From positions 806,001 through 870,000 of the forward strand of contig NZ_BROD01000001.1 in the NCBI RefSeq assembly GCF_024345225.1: a stretch of 64,000 nt of DNA, given 5' to 3'. Below the pieces are notes generated by a model. That model was not told where the DNA came from, did not search any database, and saw only the letters and a program-made list of their open reading frames with translations. Shown here piece after piece: positions 7,892-15,892 of this stretch. The DNA is from Clostridium sp. TW13 (GTDB taxonomy: Bacteria > Bacillota > Clostridia > Clostridiales > Clostridiaceae). The position numbers and the translations under genes were made by a program. How positions within the stretch are numbered: position 1 is the stretch's first letter; every line of letters begins with the position of its first letter.

Positions 7892-9622
7892 ATGAGTTTA
7901 AATATTGAGCGATCTAAAGATGGATATAAAATACTACAAGTTGAGATAGATGGAAAAAAACAATACATAGGAAGCAAGTATAATCATGCTAGAGAAATAG
8001 AAAGTTTTATAAGTAGTTTTGAGCAATTTACCGATAAAGATAATTATATAGTTTTTGGTTTGTCTTTTGGAGAACATATTGAGAAGTTATTACAGTTAAC
8101 ACAAAATGAAAGTAAAATATTGATTGTTGAGATAAATGAGGAATTAATAAATTATTGTAAAGAGGATGAACATATTAGTAAGATAATAAATAATCCTAGA
8201 ATAACAATAGCTCAAACGGAGGAAGAGGTAAAAAAGTTTTTCAGAGAATATATTAATCAAATGAATGTAAATAATACACAGATTGCGTATTATTGTAAAT
8301 ATGATAGGGCTTATAAAGATAATCTTGCATATATTTACGCAATTATAAAAAGTGAAGCAGAAAGAATAATGGCAGATAGAAATACATCTATATTTTTTGG
8401 CGAAGATTGGTTTGAATCTTTGTTAGCAAATTTAAAATATATGGCGCAAGGTACTCCAGCAAATGATTTTTATGAGAAATACAAGAATAAGCCTGCTATC
8501 ATAGTTTCGGCAGGACCTTCATTAAACAAGAATATAGGAAAACTTAAAGGTGTGGAAAATGCTTTGATTATTAGTGGAGGGAGAACATTAAAGCCGTTAC
8601 TTGAAGAAAATATAGAACCTACTTGCCTATGTGTTATAGATCCCGGAGAAGTGTCTTACAAGTTAGTTGATGGAGCAATTGGGAATGTAAAATGTCCTCT
8701 AGTATTTTATGATGGAACTAACCCAAAAGTTGTTAAAGAGCATAAAGGGGACAAGATATTTAGTACAAATAATAAATTTATAAATGATATTTGGAAAGAA
8801 GATATTATAACTTTGTCTGGAGGAGGATCTGTGGCCCATGTAATGACTATTTTTGCTGCTTATATGGGATGCAATCCAATTGTTTTTATAGGTCAAGATT
8901 TAGCTTATACAGGGGAAAAAGGTCATGCAGATATTGCTAAAAACAAATGGCAGAATATGACATTTAATGACTATAAAAAAGATAATGATATCTATGTGGA
9001 TGATATTTACGGAAATAAAGTTAGAACTAGTCTAACTTTAAATGGATATAGGTTAGCTTTGGAAGAAATAATTGAAGCCTTTTCTGATACAAGATTTATT
9101 AATGCTACAGAAGGCGGAGCTAATATAAAAGGTGCTGAAAATAAAACACTAGAAGAAGCTTTATCTGAACTGGATAAAGAGCCAATTGTTACTATGGAAA
9201 AGTTCTTAAGAAATGAAAATAGAAAAAAAGATATAATTAATAAGCTTGAGAAAACTTTAGAAATATTTAAAGAGTGTATATTATTATGTAATAAAGGAAG
9301 AAGAATTTTAGGCGACTTTAAAACTAATTATTATTTGAAAAATCAAAATAAGCTAAGCTATAATATAGAACAATTAGATAAGATAGATAACAAGATAAGG
9401 GAAGGTATAGCAAGTATAACATTGATTGATACTATACTATTCAACACTATGTTTGATATCGAAAATAAGTCGGAATTTATTATAACATCTTCTGATAATA
9501 AGGAGGAGATTTTTAATAAAAATATTAATAAAAATGAAGCGATATATTCTGGTTTAAAATCTGTAATTGAAAAATGTTACGAAAAAGTTGAAAAAACTAT
9601 AATGGAGATGAAAGAAGAATAA
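7892..9622 (+). CDS. Motility accessory factor (Maf, DUF115), flagellin glycosyltransferase type
   Basis: Maf proteins transfer nonulosonic acids such as pseudaminic or legionaminic acid to flagellin Ser/Thr in the cytoplasm before export. The 576-residue product has the DUF115/MAF core: SAGPSLNKNIGKLKG near residue 205 and FIGQDLAYTGEKGHAD near 332. An N-terminal part resembles other Maf proteins (YKILQVEIDGKKQYIGSKY). A C-terminal helical extension follows. The ATG has AAGGAG seven bases upstream. Placement directly after flagellin under a sigma-D type promoter supports flagellin as substrate. Which sugar it transfers cannot be told from sequence. Confidence 0.87.
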   Translation: MSLNIERSKDGYKILQVEIDGKKQYIGSKYNHAREIESFISSFEQFTDKDNYIVFGLSFGEHIEKLLQLTQNESKILIVEINEELINYCKEDEHISKIINNPRITIAQTEEEVKKFFREYINQMNVNNTQIAYYCKYDRAYKDNLAYIYAIIKSEAERIMADRNTSIFFGEDWFESLLANLKYMAQGTPANDFYEKYKNKPAIIVSAGPSLNKNIGKLKGVENALIISGGRTLKPLLEENIEPTCLCVIDPGEVSYKLVDGAIGNVKCPLVFYDGTNPKVVKEHKGDKIFSTNNKFINDIWKEDIITLSGGGSVAHVMTIFAAYMGCNPIVFIGQDLAYTGEKGHADIAKNKWQNMTFNDYKKDNDIYVDDIYGNKVRTSLTLNGYRLALEEIIEAFSDTRFINATEGGANIKGAENKTLEEALSELDKEPIVTMEKFLRNENRKKDIINKLEKTLEIFKECILLCNKGRRILGDFKTNYYLKNQNKLSYNIEQLDKIDNKIREGIASITLIDTILFNTMFDIENKSEFIITSSDNKEEIFNKNINKNEAIYSGLKSVIEKCYEKVEKTIMEMKEE

Positions 9623-9625
9623 ATT

Positions 9626-10855
9626 ATGGAGTTAGAGAAAAGCAAAACAGGAGTGCTTACAATGAGATATAACAATAAATATATACATAGTAAGTATGAT
9701 CCCATTAAGGAAAGTGAACAATTTGTTGTAAATAATATTCACTTTATTAAAAATAATATAATCGTAATATATGGATTAGGATTAGGTTATCATATTAATT
9801 GTATTTTGAATTATATTACAGATGGCACTAAGATATATATATTTGAATGGAACAAAGATTTAATTGAGGCTTGTAAGATGGTAAATGCAGATTTGTTTAT
9901 AGAGAAAAATATAAAAATAATTAGTGGTACTCAAAAGGATTTCTACGAAAAACTTTCTTCATATTTAGAGAAAGTTAATGATATTATAGTGCATAAGCCA
10001 TCCTTGGAAACAATTAGTGAAACTAATGATAAATTATACATGTTAATCAAAGGATATTTGATTACTAAACAATGGATTAAGGATAATGGCAGTTTATTAG
10101 AAGAAAATTATATTTATAACAGTAAGATTAATGCTAAGAGCATTAAAGAACTAATAGATGATTTTACACAAGTAAATAGTCATAAGCCTTATATAATAGT
10201 AGCAGCAGGACCTTCTTTAGATTTTGATTTAGATTTATTAAAAGAAAATAGAGAAAGATTCAATATTATTTCAGTAGGAAGTGCTTTGAGAAGTTTGATG
10301 AATAAAGGAATAAAACCAGATGCAGTTGTCATAATCGATGGGAAAGAAATTGTGAAAAATCAATTGAGGGATTATGAAAATAGTGGTATCTCGTTATGCT
10401 TTTTATCAACAGCTTCTAGATGGGCTGTAGAAGCCTATAATGGTCCTAGATATATTTTTTATAATAGTGTTGGAGAAGATGAAGTAATAATAAGAACAGG
10501 AAAAACAGTTGCAGTAGCTGCGATTGATATAGCATTAAAATCTGGTGCACAGGAAATAATATTATTAGGTCAAGATTTAGCTTTCTTAGAAAACAAATCT
10601 CATACAGAAACCTTTGAAGCAACCTATGGATTTAAAGATGTTATCAGAAAATCTGGTGTGAATAAATTTGTTAAAAGTATTGATGGAAAGATGTTAGAAA
10701 CAACAGAAGGATATCTTTATTTTAAAGCACAGATAGAACTTATTATAAATGAAAGTAAATCTATAAGTTTCATTAACTGTAGTAAGGGAGCTCTTATTGA
10801 TGGAGCGGTTCATATGTCATTAAGTCAGTATTTAAATAATTACATTAAAGAATAA
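9626..10855 (+). CDS. Second, shorter Maf-family (DUF115) protein
   Basis: This 409-residue protein is a paralogue of the upstream Maf protein. It has AAGPSLDFDLDLLKEN near residue 193 and LLGQDLAFLENKSHTETF near residue 313, and an N-terminus that aligns with its neighbour (YNNKYIHSKYDPIKESEQF). It lacks the long C-terminal region and is about 165 residues shorter. Only three bases separate it from the first maf gene, so the two are co-translated. It may be a second transferase with another sugar or another site preference, or a partner of the first. Confidence 0.82.
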   Translation: MELEKSKTGVLTMRYNNKYIHSKYDPIKESEQFVVNNIHFIKNNIIVIYGLGLGYHINCILNYITDGTKIYIFEWNKDLIEACKMVNADLFIEKNIKIISGTQKDFYEKLSSYLEKVNDIIVHKPSLETISETNDKLYMLIKGYLITKQWIKDNGSLLEENYIYNSKINAKSIKELIDDFTQVNSHKPYIIVAAGPSLDFDLDLLKENRERFNIISVGSALRSLMNKGIKPDAVVIIDGKEIVKNQLRDYENSGISLCFLSTASRWAVEAYNGPRYIFYNSVGEDEVIIRTGKTVAVAAIDIALKSGAQEIILLGQDLAFLENKSHTETFEATYGFKDVIRKSGVNKFVKSIDGKMLETTEGYLYFKAQIELIINESKSISFINCSKGALIDGAVHMSLSQYLNNYIKE

Positions 10856-10872
10856 ATTAAATTAGTCGATAA
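10846..10872 (+). promoter_or_regulatory. Sigma-D (FliA) type promoter upstream of the 115-aa gene and pse genes
   Basis: TAAAGAAT (10846-10853), an 11-base spacer and GTCGATAA (10865-10872) match the consensus and spacing of the flagellin promoters. The -35 box overlaps the last codons of the preceding maf gene. It would drive 10921 and probably pseB onward. Confidence 0.8.
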
Positions 10873-10920
10873 AAATAATATAATATTTTTTGGAAGGATA
10901 AAGAAATTGGAGGCAGTAAT

Positions 10921-11268
10921 ATGAATGAACAAATAGAGGCCCTTAAAACCGCTAGTGAGTATATAGATAATTTGAAAGGTGGAATTAACACCTTGGTGAA
11001 GTTTATAGAAGAAGGTGAGGAAGAAAAAGGCTGTGGATATATTCCTTTGGTTGCAGATGGAATAGAATGGTTGATGAATGTTGTTGATTTAACACAAGAG
11101 TTTCATGAAGGCAAAGTTTCTTTGGATTCAATAAATCAAAAATTAGAAGAAATAGTTGAAGCATTAGAAAATGAAGATTATACTTTAGTAGGAGACTTGT
11201 TTAATTATGAAATATTACCTATTTTAGAGCAAGCACAAGTTTCAATAAACAGCGTTATACAAAATTAA
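10921..11268 (+). CDS. Small acidic protein of unknown function
   Basis: I do not recognise this 115-residue protein. It is acidic, rich in Glu and predicted helical (MNEQIEALKTASEYIDNLKG, then LEEIVEALENEDYTLVGDL). It has a single Cys in EEKGCGYIPL and no membrane segment. It has its own sigma-D type promoter about 50 bases upstream and a GGAGG-like site (TTGGAGGCAG) before the ATG. Lying between maf and pseB, it could assist glycosylation, for example as a Maf or flagellin-binding helper. That is inference from position and size only. Confidence 0.75.
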   Translation: MNEQIEALKTASEYIDNLKGGINTLVKFIEEGEEEKGCGYIPLVADGIEWLMNVVDLTQEFHEGKVSLDSINQKLEEIVEALENEDYTLVGDLFNYEILPILEQAQVSINSVIQN

Positions 11269-11287
11269 ATAAGTAGGGGGTAGAGAA

Positions 11288-12313
11288 ATGTTTGAAGATA
11301 AAGCGATACTTGTTACAGGTGGCACAGGATCATTTGGAAATAGATTTACAGAAAGAGTGCTAAGAGAGTACAATCCAAAGAAGATAATAATTTATTCAAG
11401 AGATGAGTTTAAGCAAGATGTGATGAAAAAAAAGTTTTCAATTATGTTTCCTGATAAAGTACATAAATTAAGATTTTTTATTGGTGATGTAAGAGATAAA
11501 GAAAGACTTTATAGAGCATTTGATGGAGTGGATTATGTTGTTCATTCAGCTGCAATGAAGCAAGTTCCAGCTTGTGAATATAATCCTTTTGAAGCTATAA
11601 AAACTAATATTCATGGAGCTCAAAATATAGTGGATGCAGCTATAGATTGTAAGGTTAAGAAGGTAGTAGCACTTTCTACTGATAAGGCAGTTAACCCTAT
11701 CAATTTATATGGAGGTACAAAGCTAGTATCAGATAAGTTATTTATATCAGGTAATGCTTACTCTGGTGGAGCTGGTACTATATTTTCTATTGTTAGATAT
11801 GGAAATGTTGCAGGAAGTAGAGGATCTGTAATTCCATTCTTTAAGGAATTGATTGAAGCAGGTAAGAGAGAACTTCCTATAACTGATTATGGTATGACTA
11901 GATTTTGGATAACTTTAGATCAAGGTGTAGACTTAGTTTTTAAGGCTCTTAAAGAAGCTAGAGGCGGAGAAACTTATATATCTAAAATACCTTCATTTAA
12001 GATTACTGACCTAGCAAAGGCTATGCTTAATGATGTGGAAATGAAGGAAGTTGGTATTAGAGAAGGAGAAAAGTTACATGAAGTTATGGTAACTAAAGAT
12101 GATTCTCGAAATACTTACGAATATGAAAAGCACTATATTATCTATCCTGTTTTTGATTGGTGGAATTCTATTAATTATATGACACCAGGCGGTGAAAAAG
12201 TGGAGGATGGCTTTGAATATAATTCAGGAACAAACTCACAATGGTTGTCTGTTGAAGAATTAAGACATGAGTTAAATATTCTTGGTTTATATCAATACCC
12301 AAAATACAACTAA
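11288..12313 (+). CDS. pseB: UDP-GlcNAc 4,6-dehydratase (inverting), PseB
   Basis: PseB carries out the first step of pseudaminic acid synthesis: UDP-GlcNAc to the 4-keto-6-deoxy-L-altro sugar, with NADP. The 341-residue protein has the Rossmann motif TGGTGSFG at residues 10-17. The segment STDKAVNPINLYGGTK places D132, K133 and Y141 exactly where the PseB/FlaA1 catalytic residues are reported. The rest (SIVRYGNVAGSRGSVIPFF) fits the extended SDR family. It follows the 115-aa gene by 19 bases behind TAGGGGGT. The homologous CapD/FlmA types are alternatives, but the pse neighbours favour PseB. Confidence 0.93.
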   Translation: MFEDKAILVTGGTGSFGNRFTERVLREYNPKKIIIYSRDEFKQDVMKKKFSIMFPDKVHKLRFFIGDVRDKERLYRAFDGVDYVVHSAAMKQVPACEYNPFEAIKTNIHGAQNIVDAAIDCKVKKVVALSTDKAVNPINLYGGTKLVSDKLFISGNAYSGGAGTIFSIVRYGNVAGSRGSVIPFFKELIEAGKRELPITDYGMTRFWITLDQGVDLVFKALKEARGGETYISKIPSFKITDLAKAMLNDVEMKEVGIREGEKLHEVMVTKDDSRNTYEYEKHYIIYPVFDWWNSINYMTPGGEKVEDGFEYNSGTNSQWLSVEELRHELNILGLYQYPKYN

Positions 12314-12344
12314 AATTAATTTAATGATTGGAAAAGGTTGAAGT

Positions 12345-13295
12345 ATGAATATTTTAATAACTTCTATTGGAAAGAGAGTTCAATTAATAAAGTATTTAAA
12401 GCAATATTTCAATATAATAGGGGTGGATGCTGGAGAATTAACTCCAGCTAAATCTTTTGTTGATAAATTTTATAAAATTCCTAAAGCTAGTGAAGAAGAT
12501 AAATATATTAATAGTCTATTAGCTATATGTAAAGAAGAAAAAGTAGATGTGTTAGTACCTTTATATGAAGGAGAATTTAAAATTTTATGTGAAAAAAGAA
12601 AATGCTTTGGAGATTTAGGGACTTTACTTTTATTAAGTAGTAAACAAGTATTAGATATATGTAAGGATAAATATTACACGTATGAATACTTTAAAAAAAC
12701 AGATGTAAAAGTACCTAAGGTATATGCACAAGAGGAAATTGCTGGTGCAGAATTACCTGTAATAATAAAGCCTAAGGACGGAATGGGAAGTTCTAATGTT
12801 TTTAAAGCAAATAATATTAGGGAAGTACAGTTTTTTAGTCAATACGTTAAGAATTCTATAGTACAACAATACATAGAAGGCGAAGAATATACTGTTGATG
12901 CACTAGTAGATTTGAGTGGAAATCCAGTATATATAGTCCCTAGAAAAAGACTTGAAGTAAGAGCAGGTGAAGTTGTAAAGAGTTCCACTACAAGAGATGT
13001 AGAAATTATAAATGAAACTGTGAAGGTAATTAAACATCTTAATACTGCAAAGGATAGTGTTGGTTTGGCAGCTGTGGGACCACTGACAATACAATTTTTT
13101 AGAGATAAAAACAATGAAATATATTTATTAGAGATTAACCCTCGGTTTGGTGGAGGAGTTCCTCTTTCTTTTAAAGCAGGAGCAGATTATGGCATGGCAA
13201 TAATGTCAATAAAAGATGGTAAAAAGTTAAAATATGTAGATGAATTTGATGAAGTTACAATGCTTAGATACGATGAAGCAATTTATATTGAGTAG
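12345..13295 (+). CDS. ATP-grasp ligase (carbamoyl-phosphate-synthase-like)
   Basis: ATP-grasp enzymes couple ATP hydrolysis to joining a carboxylate to an amine or other nucleophile through an acyl-phosphate. The 316-residue protein has an N-terminal pre-ATP-grasp fold (MNILITSIGKRVQLIKYL). The ATP-binding lysine segment is LPVIIKPKDGMGSSN, the hinge is VQQYIEGEEYTVD, and the metal-binding end motif is LLEINPRFGGG. The substrate is unknown. Lying between pseB and the pse nucleotidyltransferase, it may attach an amino acid or similar acid to an amino group of the nonulosonic acid. It directly abuts the HAD gene. Confidence 0.82.
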   Translation: MNILITSIGKRVQLIKYLKQYFNIIGVDAGELTPAKSFVDKFYKIPKASEEDKYINSLLAICKEEKVDVLVPLYEGEFKILCEKRKCFGDLGTLLLLSSKQVLDICKDKYYTYEYFKKTDVKVPKVYAQEEIAGAELPVIIKPKDGMGSSNVFKANNIREVQFFSQYVKNSIVQQYIEGEEYTVDALVDLSGNPVYIVPRKRLEVRAGEVVKSSTTRDVEIINETVKVIKHLNTAKDSVGLAAVGPLTIQFFRDKNNEIYLLEINPRFGGGVPLSFKAGADYGMAIMSIKDGKKLKYVDEFDEVTMLRYDEAIYIE

Positions 13296-13304
13296 GTGAA
13301 AAAG

Positions 13305-13970
13305 TTGATAAAGGCTTTGATTTTTGATTTAGATGATACTTTGTATTATGAAAAAGAGTATGTTTTGGGAGCTTTTAAAGAAGTTGCAGCTTATCTTGGA
13401 AATAAGTACAATGAATCATTTGAAGAGATATATACAGAGATGACAATAATTCTTGATACCATGGGAAGAGGACAGATTTTTGATATAATTTGTGATAAAC
13501 ATGGTTTTGATGAGAAAATCGAAGATTTAGTTGATATATATAGAGCTTCAAAACCTAAATTAAAGCTTTATGATGACAGTAAAGAAGTTATGGTTTGGGC
13601 AAGGAATGCTGGTTATAAGTTGGGGATAATTACAGATGGATGTGTTCAAGTTCAGAAGAATAAGGTTGAAGCATTAGAAATTAATAAATATGTAGATTGT
13701 ATTGTTCTTACTGATGAACTTGGCAGGGAATTTTGGAAACCTAATGAGAAACCATACAAGCTAATGTTGAAGGAACTTGAGGTATCTGCTGATGAATGTG
13801 TTTATATAGGAGATAATCCTGTTAAAGATTTTATTGGAGCAAGAAAGCTTGGATTGAGAACAATAAGAATAATAAGGGAAAATGGTGACCATATAAGCAA
13901 GAGATTAGGTATTGAATTTGAAGCAGATGATGAAGTCGTCAATTTAAAAGAGATAAAAGAATTAATCTAA
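13305..13970 (+). CDS. HAD-family hydrolase
   Basis: This haloacid-dehalogenase-type phosphatase has motif I FDLDDTLYYEKEY (nucleophile and acid Asp pair), a motif II-like IITDG, and motif III Lys near KPNEKPYKLML. Motif IV is VYIGDNPVKDFIGARKLG. I chose the TTG at 13305 because AGGTG lies six bases upstream; an in-frame GTG at 13296 would add three residues but has no good ribosome binding site. It begins right after the ATP-grasp stop. It may dephosphorylate a sugar or acid intermediate, a step analogous to the phosphatase in sialic acid synthesis, but the substrate is not evident. Confidence 0.82.
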   Translation: MIKALIFDLDDTLYYEKEYVLGAFKEVAAYLGNKYNESFEEIYTEMTIILDTMGRGQIFDIICDKHGFDEKIEDLVDIYRASKPKLKLYDDSKEVMVWARNAGYKLGIITDGCVQVQKNKVEALEINKYVDCIVLTDELGREFWKPNEKPYKLMLKELEVSADECVYIGDNPVKDFIGARKLGLRTIRIIRENGDHISKRLGIEFEADDEVVNLKEIKELI

Positions 13971-13988
13971 AGTTAGGAGAGAATATTT

Positions 13989-14639
13989 ATGAAGGTTTTA
14001 TGTATTGTTCAAGCAAGAATGGGATCTAGCAGATTACCAGGAAAGGTAATGAAGGATCTTATGGGAAAACCTATGATTACTTATACCTTAGAAGCATTAA
14101 AAAGAAGCAGATATATAGATGAGGTCATTTTAGCAACTTCGAATAAGAGTATAGATGATCCTTTAGCTGAGTATGTGAAAACTTTAGGTATAGAAGTTTT
14201 TAGAGGTGATGAAGACAATGTACTTGAAAGATATAAGCTTGCTTCTGATAAGTATAAAGGTGATGTAATTGTAAGGGTGACTGGAGATTGTCCATTGATA
14301 AATCCAATAATTTGTGATAACGTTATAACTCACTATCTAATGTATAATTATGATTATGTTAGACTAGATGTACCTAATACCTTCCAAAGGGGCTTTGATA
14401 CAGAAGTTTTCTCAAAGGAAAGTTTAGAAAAGGTATATTCTATTGCTTGTAGCAATGAAAATATACATAGAACTGAATACTCTCAATTTAGAGAACATGT
14501 AACTTTATATATCTATAATCACAAAGAGGAGTTTAAGGTTGGAGTAGTTAAAGGTGAACAAGACTATCTTAAGAATAAAGAAATAAATTTAAGTGTGGAT
14601 ACAGAAGAAGATTTTAAACTAGTTGGGTTAACTATGTAG
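13989..14639 (+). CDS. SpsF/PseF-like cytidylyltransferase, short form
   Basis: This family activates nonulosonic acids as CMP-sugars (PseF) or acts in spore-coat polysaccharide synthesis (SpsF). The 216-residue protein has the nucleotide-binding start VQARMGSSRLPGKVMKDL. It also has VRVTGDCPLINP (DxP-type metal motif) and the closing SVDTEEDFKLV. It ends soon after that motif, about 20-30 residues before most relatives as I remember them, and a terminator follows almost at once. Context between PseB and PseI supports CMP-pseudaminate synthesis. Confidence 0.8.
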   Translation: MKVLCIVQARMGSSRLPGKVMKDLMGKPMITYTLEALKRSRYIDEVILATSNKSIDDPLAEYVKTLGIEVFRGDEDNVLERYKLASDKYKGDVIVRVTGDCPLINPIICDNVITHYLMYNYDYVRLDVPNTFQRGFDTEVFSKESLEKVYSIACSNENIHRTEYSQFREHVTLYIYNHKEEFKVGVVKGEQDYLKNKEINLSVDTEEDFKLVGLTM

Positions 14640-14641
14640 AG

Positions 14642-14693
14642 AATATAGCTGTTTCTAGTGGAAGTTACTTCTATTAGAGCAGCTATATTTTTT
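14642..14693 (+). terminator. Rho-independent terminator after the spsF/pseF-like gene
   Basis: A long stem pairs AATATAGCTG with CAGCTATATT, extended inward by further A-U, G-C and G-U pairs. It ends in a T run, and starts three bases after the stop codon. It splits the pse genes into two transcription units. Confidence 0.85.
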
Positions 14694-14721
14694 ATATAAT
14701 AGTTAAACTTTGTTATTAGAA

Positions 14722-14749
14722 TAAAGAATTAGGTATAAGGTAACGATAA
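14722..14749 (+). promoter_or_regulatory. Possible sigma-D type promoter of pseI
   Basis: TAAAGAAT (14722-14729) and AACGATAA (14742-14749) match the sigma-D boxes, but the spacer is 12 instead of 11 bases. Position directly after a terminator and about 33 bases before pseI makes it plausible. Confidence 0.55.
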
Positions 14750-14781
14750 TAAAAAAAGAAATATTTTACGAGGTGAAGTAA

Positions 14782-15834
14782 ATGAATAAGTTAATTGAAA
14801 TAGATGGAGTAAAGATAGGTGAAGGTCAACCAACCTTTATAATAGCAGAGATGTCTGCCAATCATCTTCAAGATTATGATAGAGCGGTAGAGATAATTAA
14901 GAAAGCAAAATGGGCTGGAGCAGATGCAATAAAGCTTCAAACTTACACTCCTGATACAATAACCCTAGATTGTGACAATGAATATTTTCAAATAAAGCAA
15001 AAAACTATTTGGGATGGAACAACTCTACATAAACTTTATCAAACTGCGTACACTCCTTGGGATTGGCAGCCTAAATTGAAGAAGGTTGCTGAAGAGGAAG
15101 GATTAGTTTTCTTCTCATCTCCTTTTGACTTTTCAGCGGTAGATTTTTTAGAAGAAATGAATGTTCCAGCATATAAAATAGCTTCTTTTGAGATAAATGA
15201 TATTCCATTTATTGAGTATATTGCATCAAAGGGCAAGCCAGTAATAATGTCGACTGGAATTGCAAGAATGGGAGATATACAAGAAGCTATAGATGCCTGT
15301 AAAAGAATGGGCAATGAGAATGTAGCATTGTTAAAATGTTCTTCAGCTTATCCGGCGCCAGTAGAAGAGATTAATTTAAATACTATACCTAATATGAAAG
15401 AAACTTTTAATGCCGTAGTAGGTTTATCAGACCATACAATGGGAAATTGTGTTTCAGTAGCAGGTGTAGCTAAGGGAGCTCATATTATAGAAAAACATAT
15501 GACATTAAGAAGAGCTGATGGTGGTGCTGATTCTAAGTTTTCAATGGAGCCAGAAGAGTTTAAAGAAATGGTAGATAATATTAGAATAGTAGAAAAAGCT
15601 TTAGGAAAAGTAACTTATGATTTAACAGAAAAACAAAGAAATTCAAGAGAACATTCAAGAAGTCTATTTATAGTTAAGGATGTAAAAGTAGGGGAAGTAT
15701 TTACTGAAGATAATCTTAGAAGTATAAGACCGGGATTTGGATTAGAAACAAAATACATTAAAGATATACTTGGTAAAAAAGCAAAGCAGGATATTAAAAA
15801 AGGAACACCAATGGCATGGAACTTGATTGAGTAA
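14782..15834 (+). CDS. pseI: Pseudaminic acid synthase PseI (NeuB family)
   Basis: PseI condenses the 6-deoxy diacetamido hexose with phosphoenolpyruvate to give pseudaminic acid. The 350-residue protein has the NeuB TIM-barrel (FIIAEMSANHLQDYDRAVEI, ADAIKLQTYTPDTI). Active-site segments are YKIASFEINDIPFI, VIMSTGIA, LLKCSSAYPAP, VGLSDHTMG and HIIEKHMTL. A C-terminal SAF antifreeze-like domain runs from about residue 285 (SRSLFIVKDVKVGEVFTEDN). It differs from the LegI-type synthase at 62929, in keeping with separate Pse and Leg pathways. Confidence 0.93.
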   Translation: MNKLIEIDGVKIGEGQPTFIIAEMSANHLQDYDRAVEIIKKAKWAGADAIKLQTYTPDTITLDCDNEYFQIKQKTIWDGTTLHKLYQTAYTPWDWQPKLKKVAEEEGLVFFSSPFDFSAVDFLEEMNVPAYKIASFEINDIPFIEYIASKGKPVIMSTGIARMGDIQEAIDACKRMGNENVALLKCSSAYPAPVEEINLNTIPNMKETFNAVVGLSDHTMGNCVSVAGVAKGAHIIEKHMTLRRADGGADSKFSMEPEEFKEMVDNIRIVEKALGKVTYDLTEKQRNSREHSRSLFIVKDVKVGEVFTEDNLRSIRPGFGLETKYIKDILGKKAKQDIKKGTPMAWNLIE

Positions 15835-15892
15835 GAGTAGTTTATACTATTAATAATATAGAATAAACAATGAAAGTGATTGGAGAAAAGAA

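Noticed and set aside
14600-14700. Frameshift at the end of the spsF/pseF-like gene
   Set aside because: Another frame stays open for only about 17 codons with no clear family match, and the terminator begins there; a natural short end is simpler.
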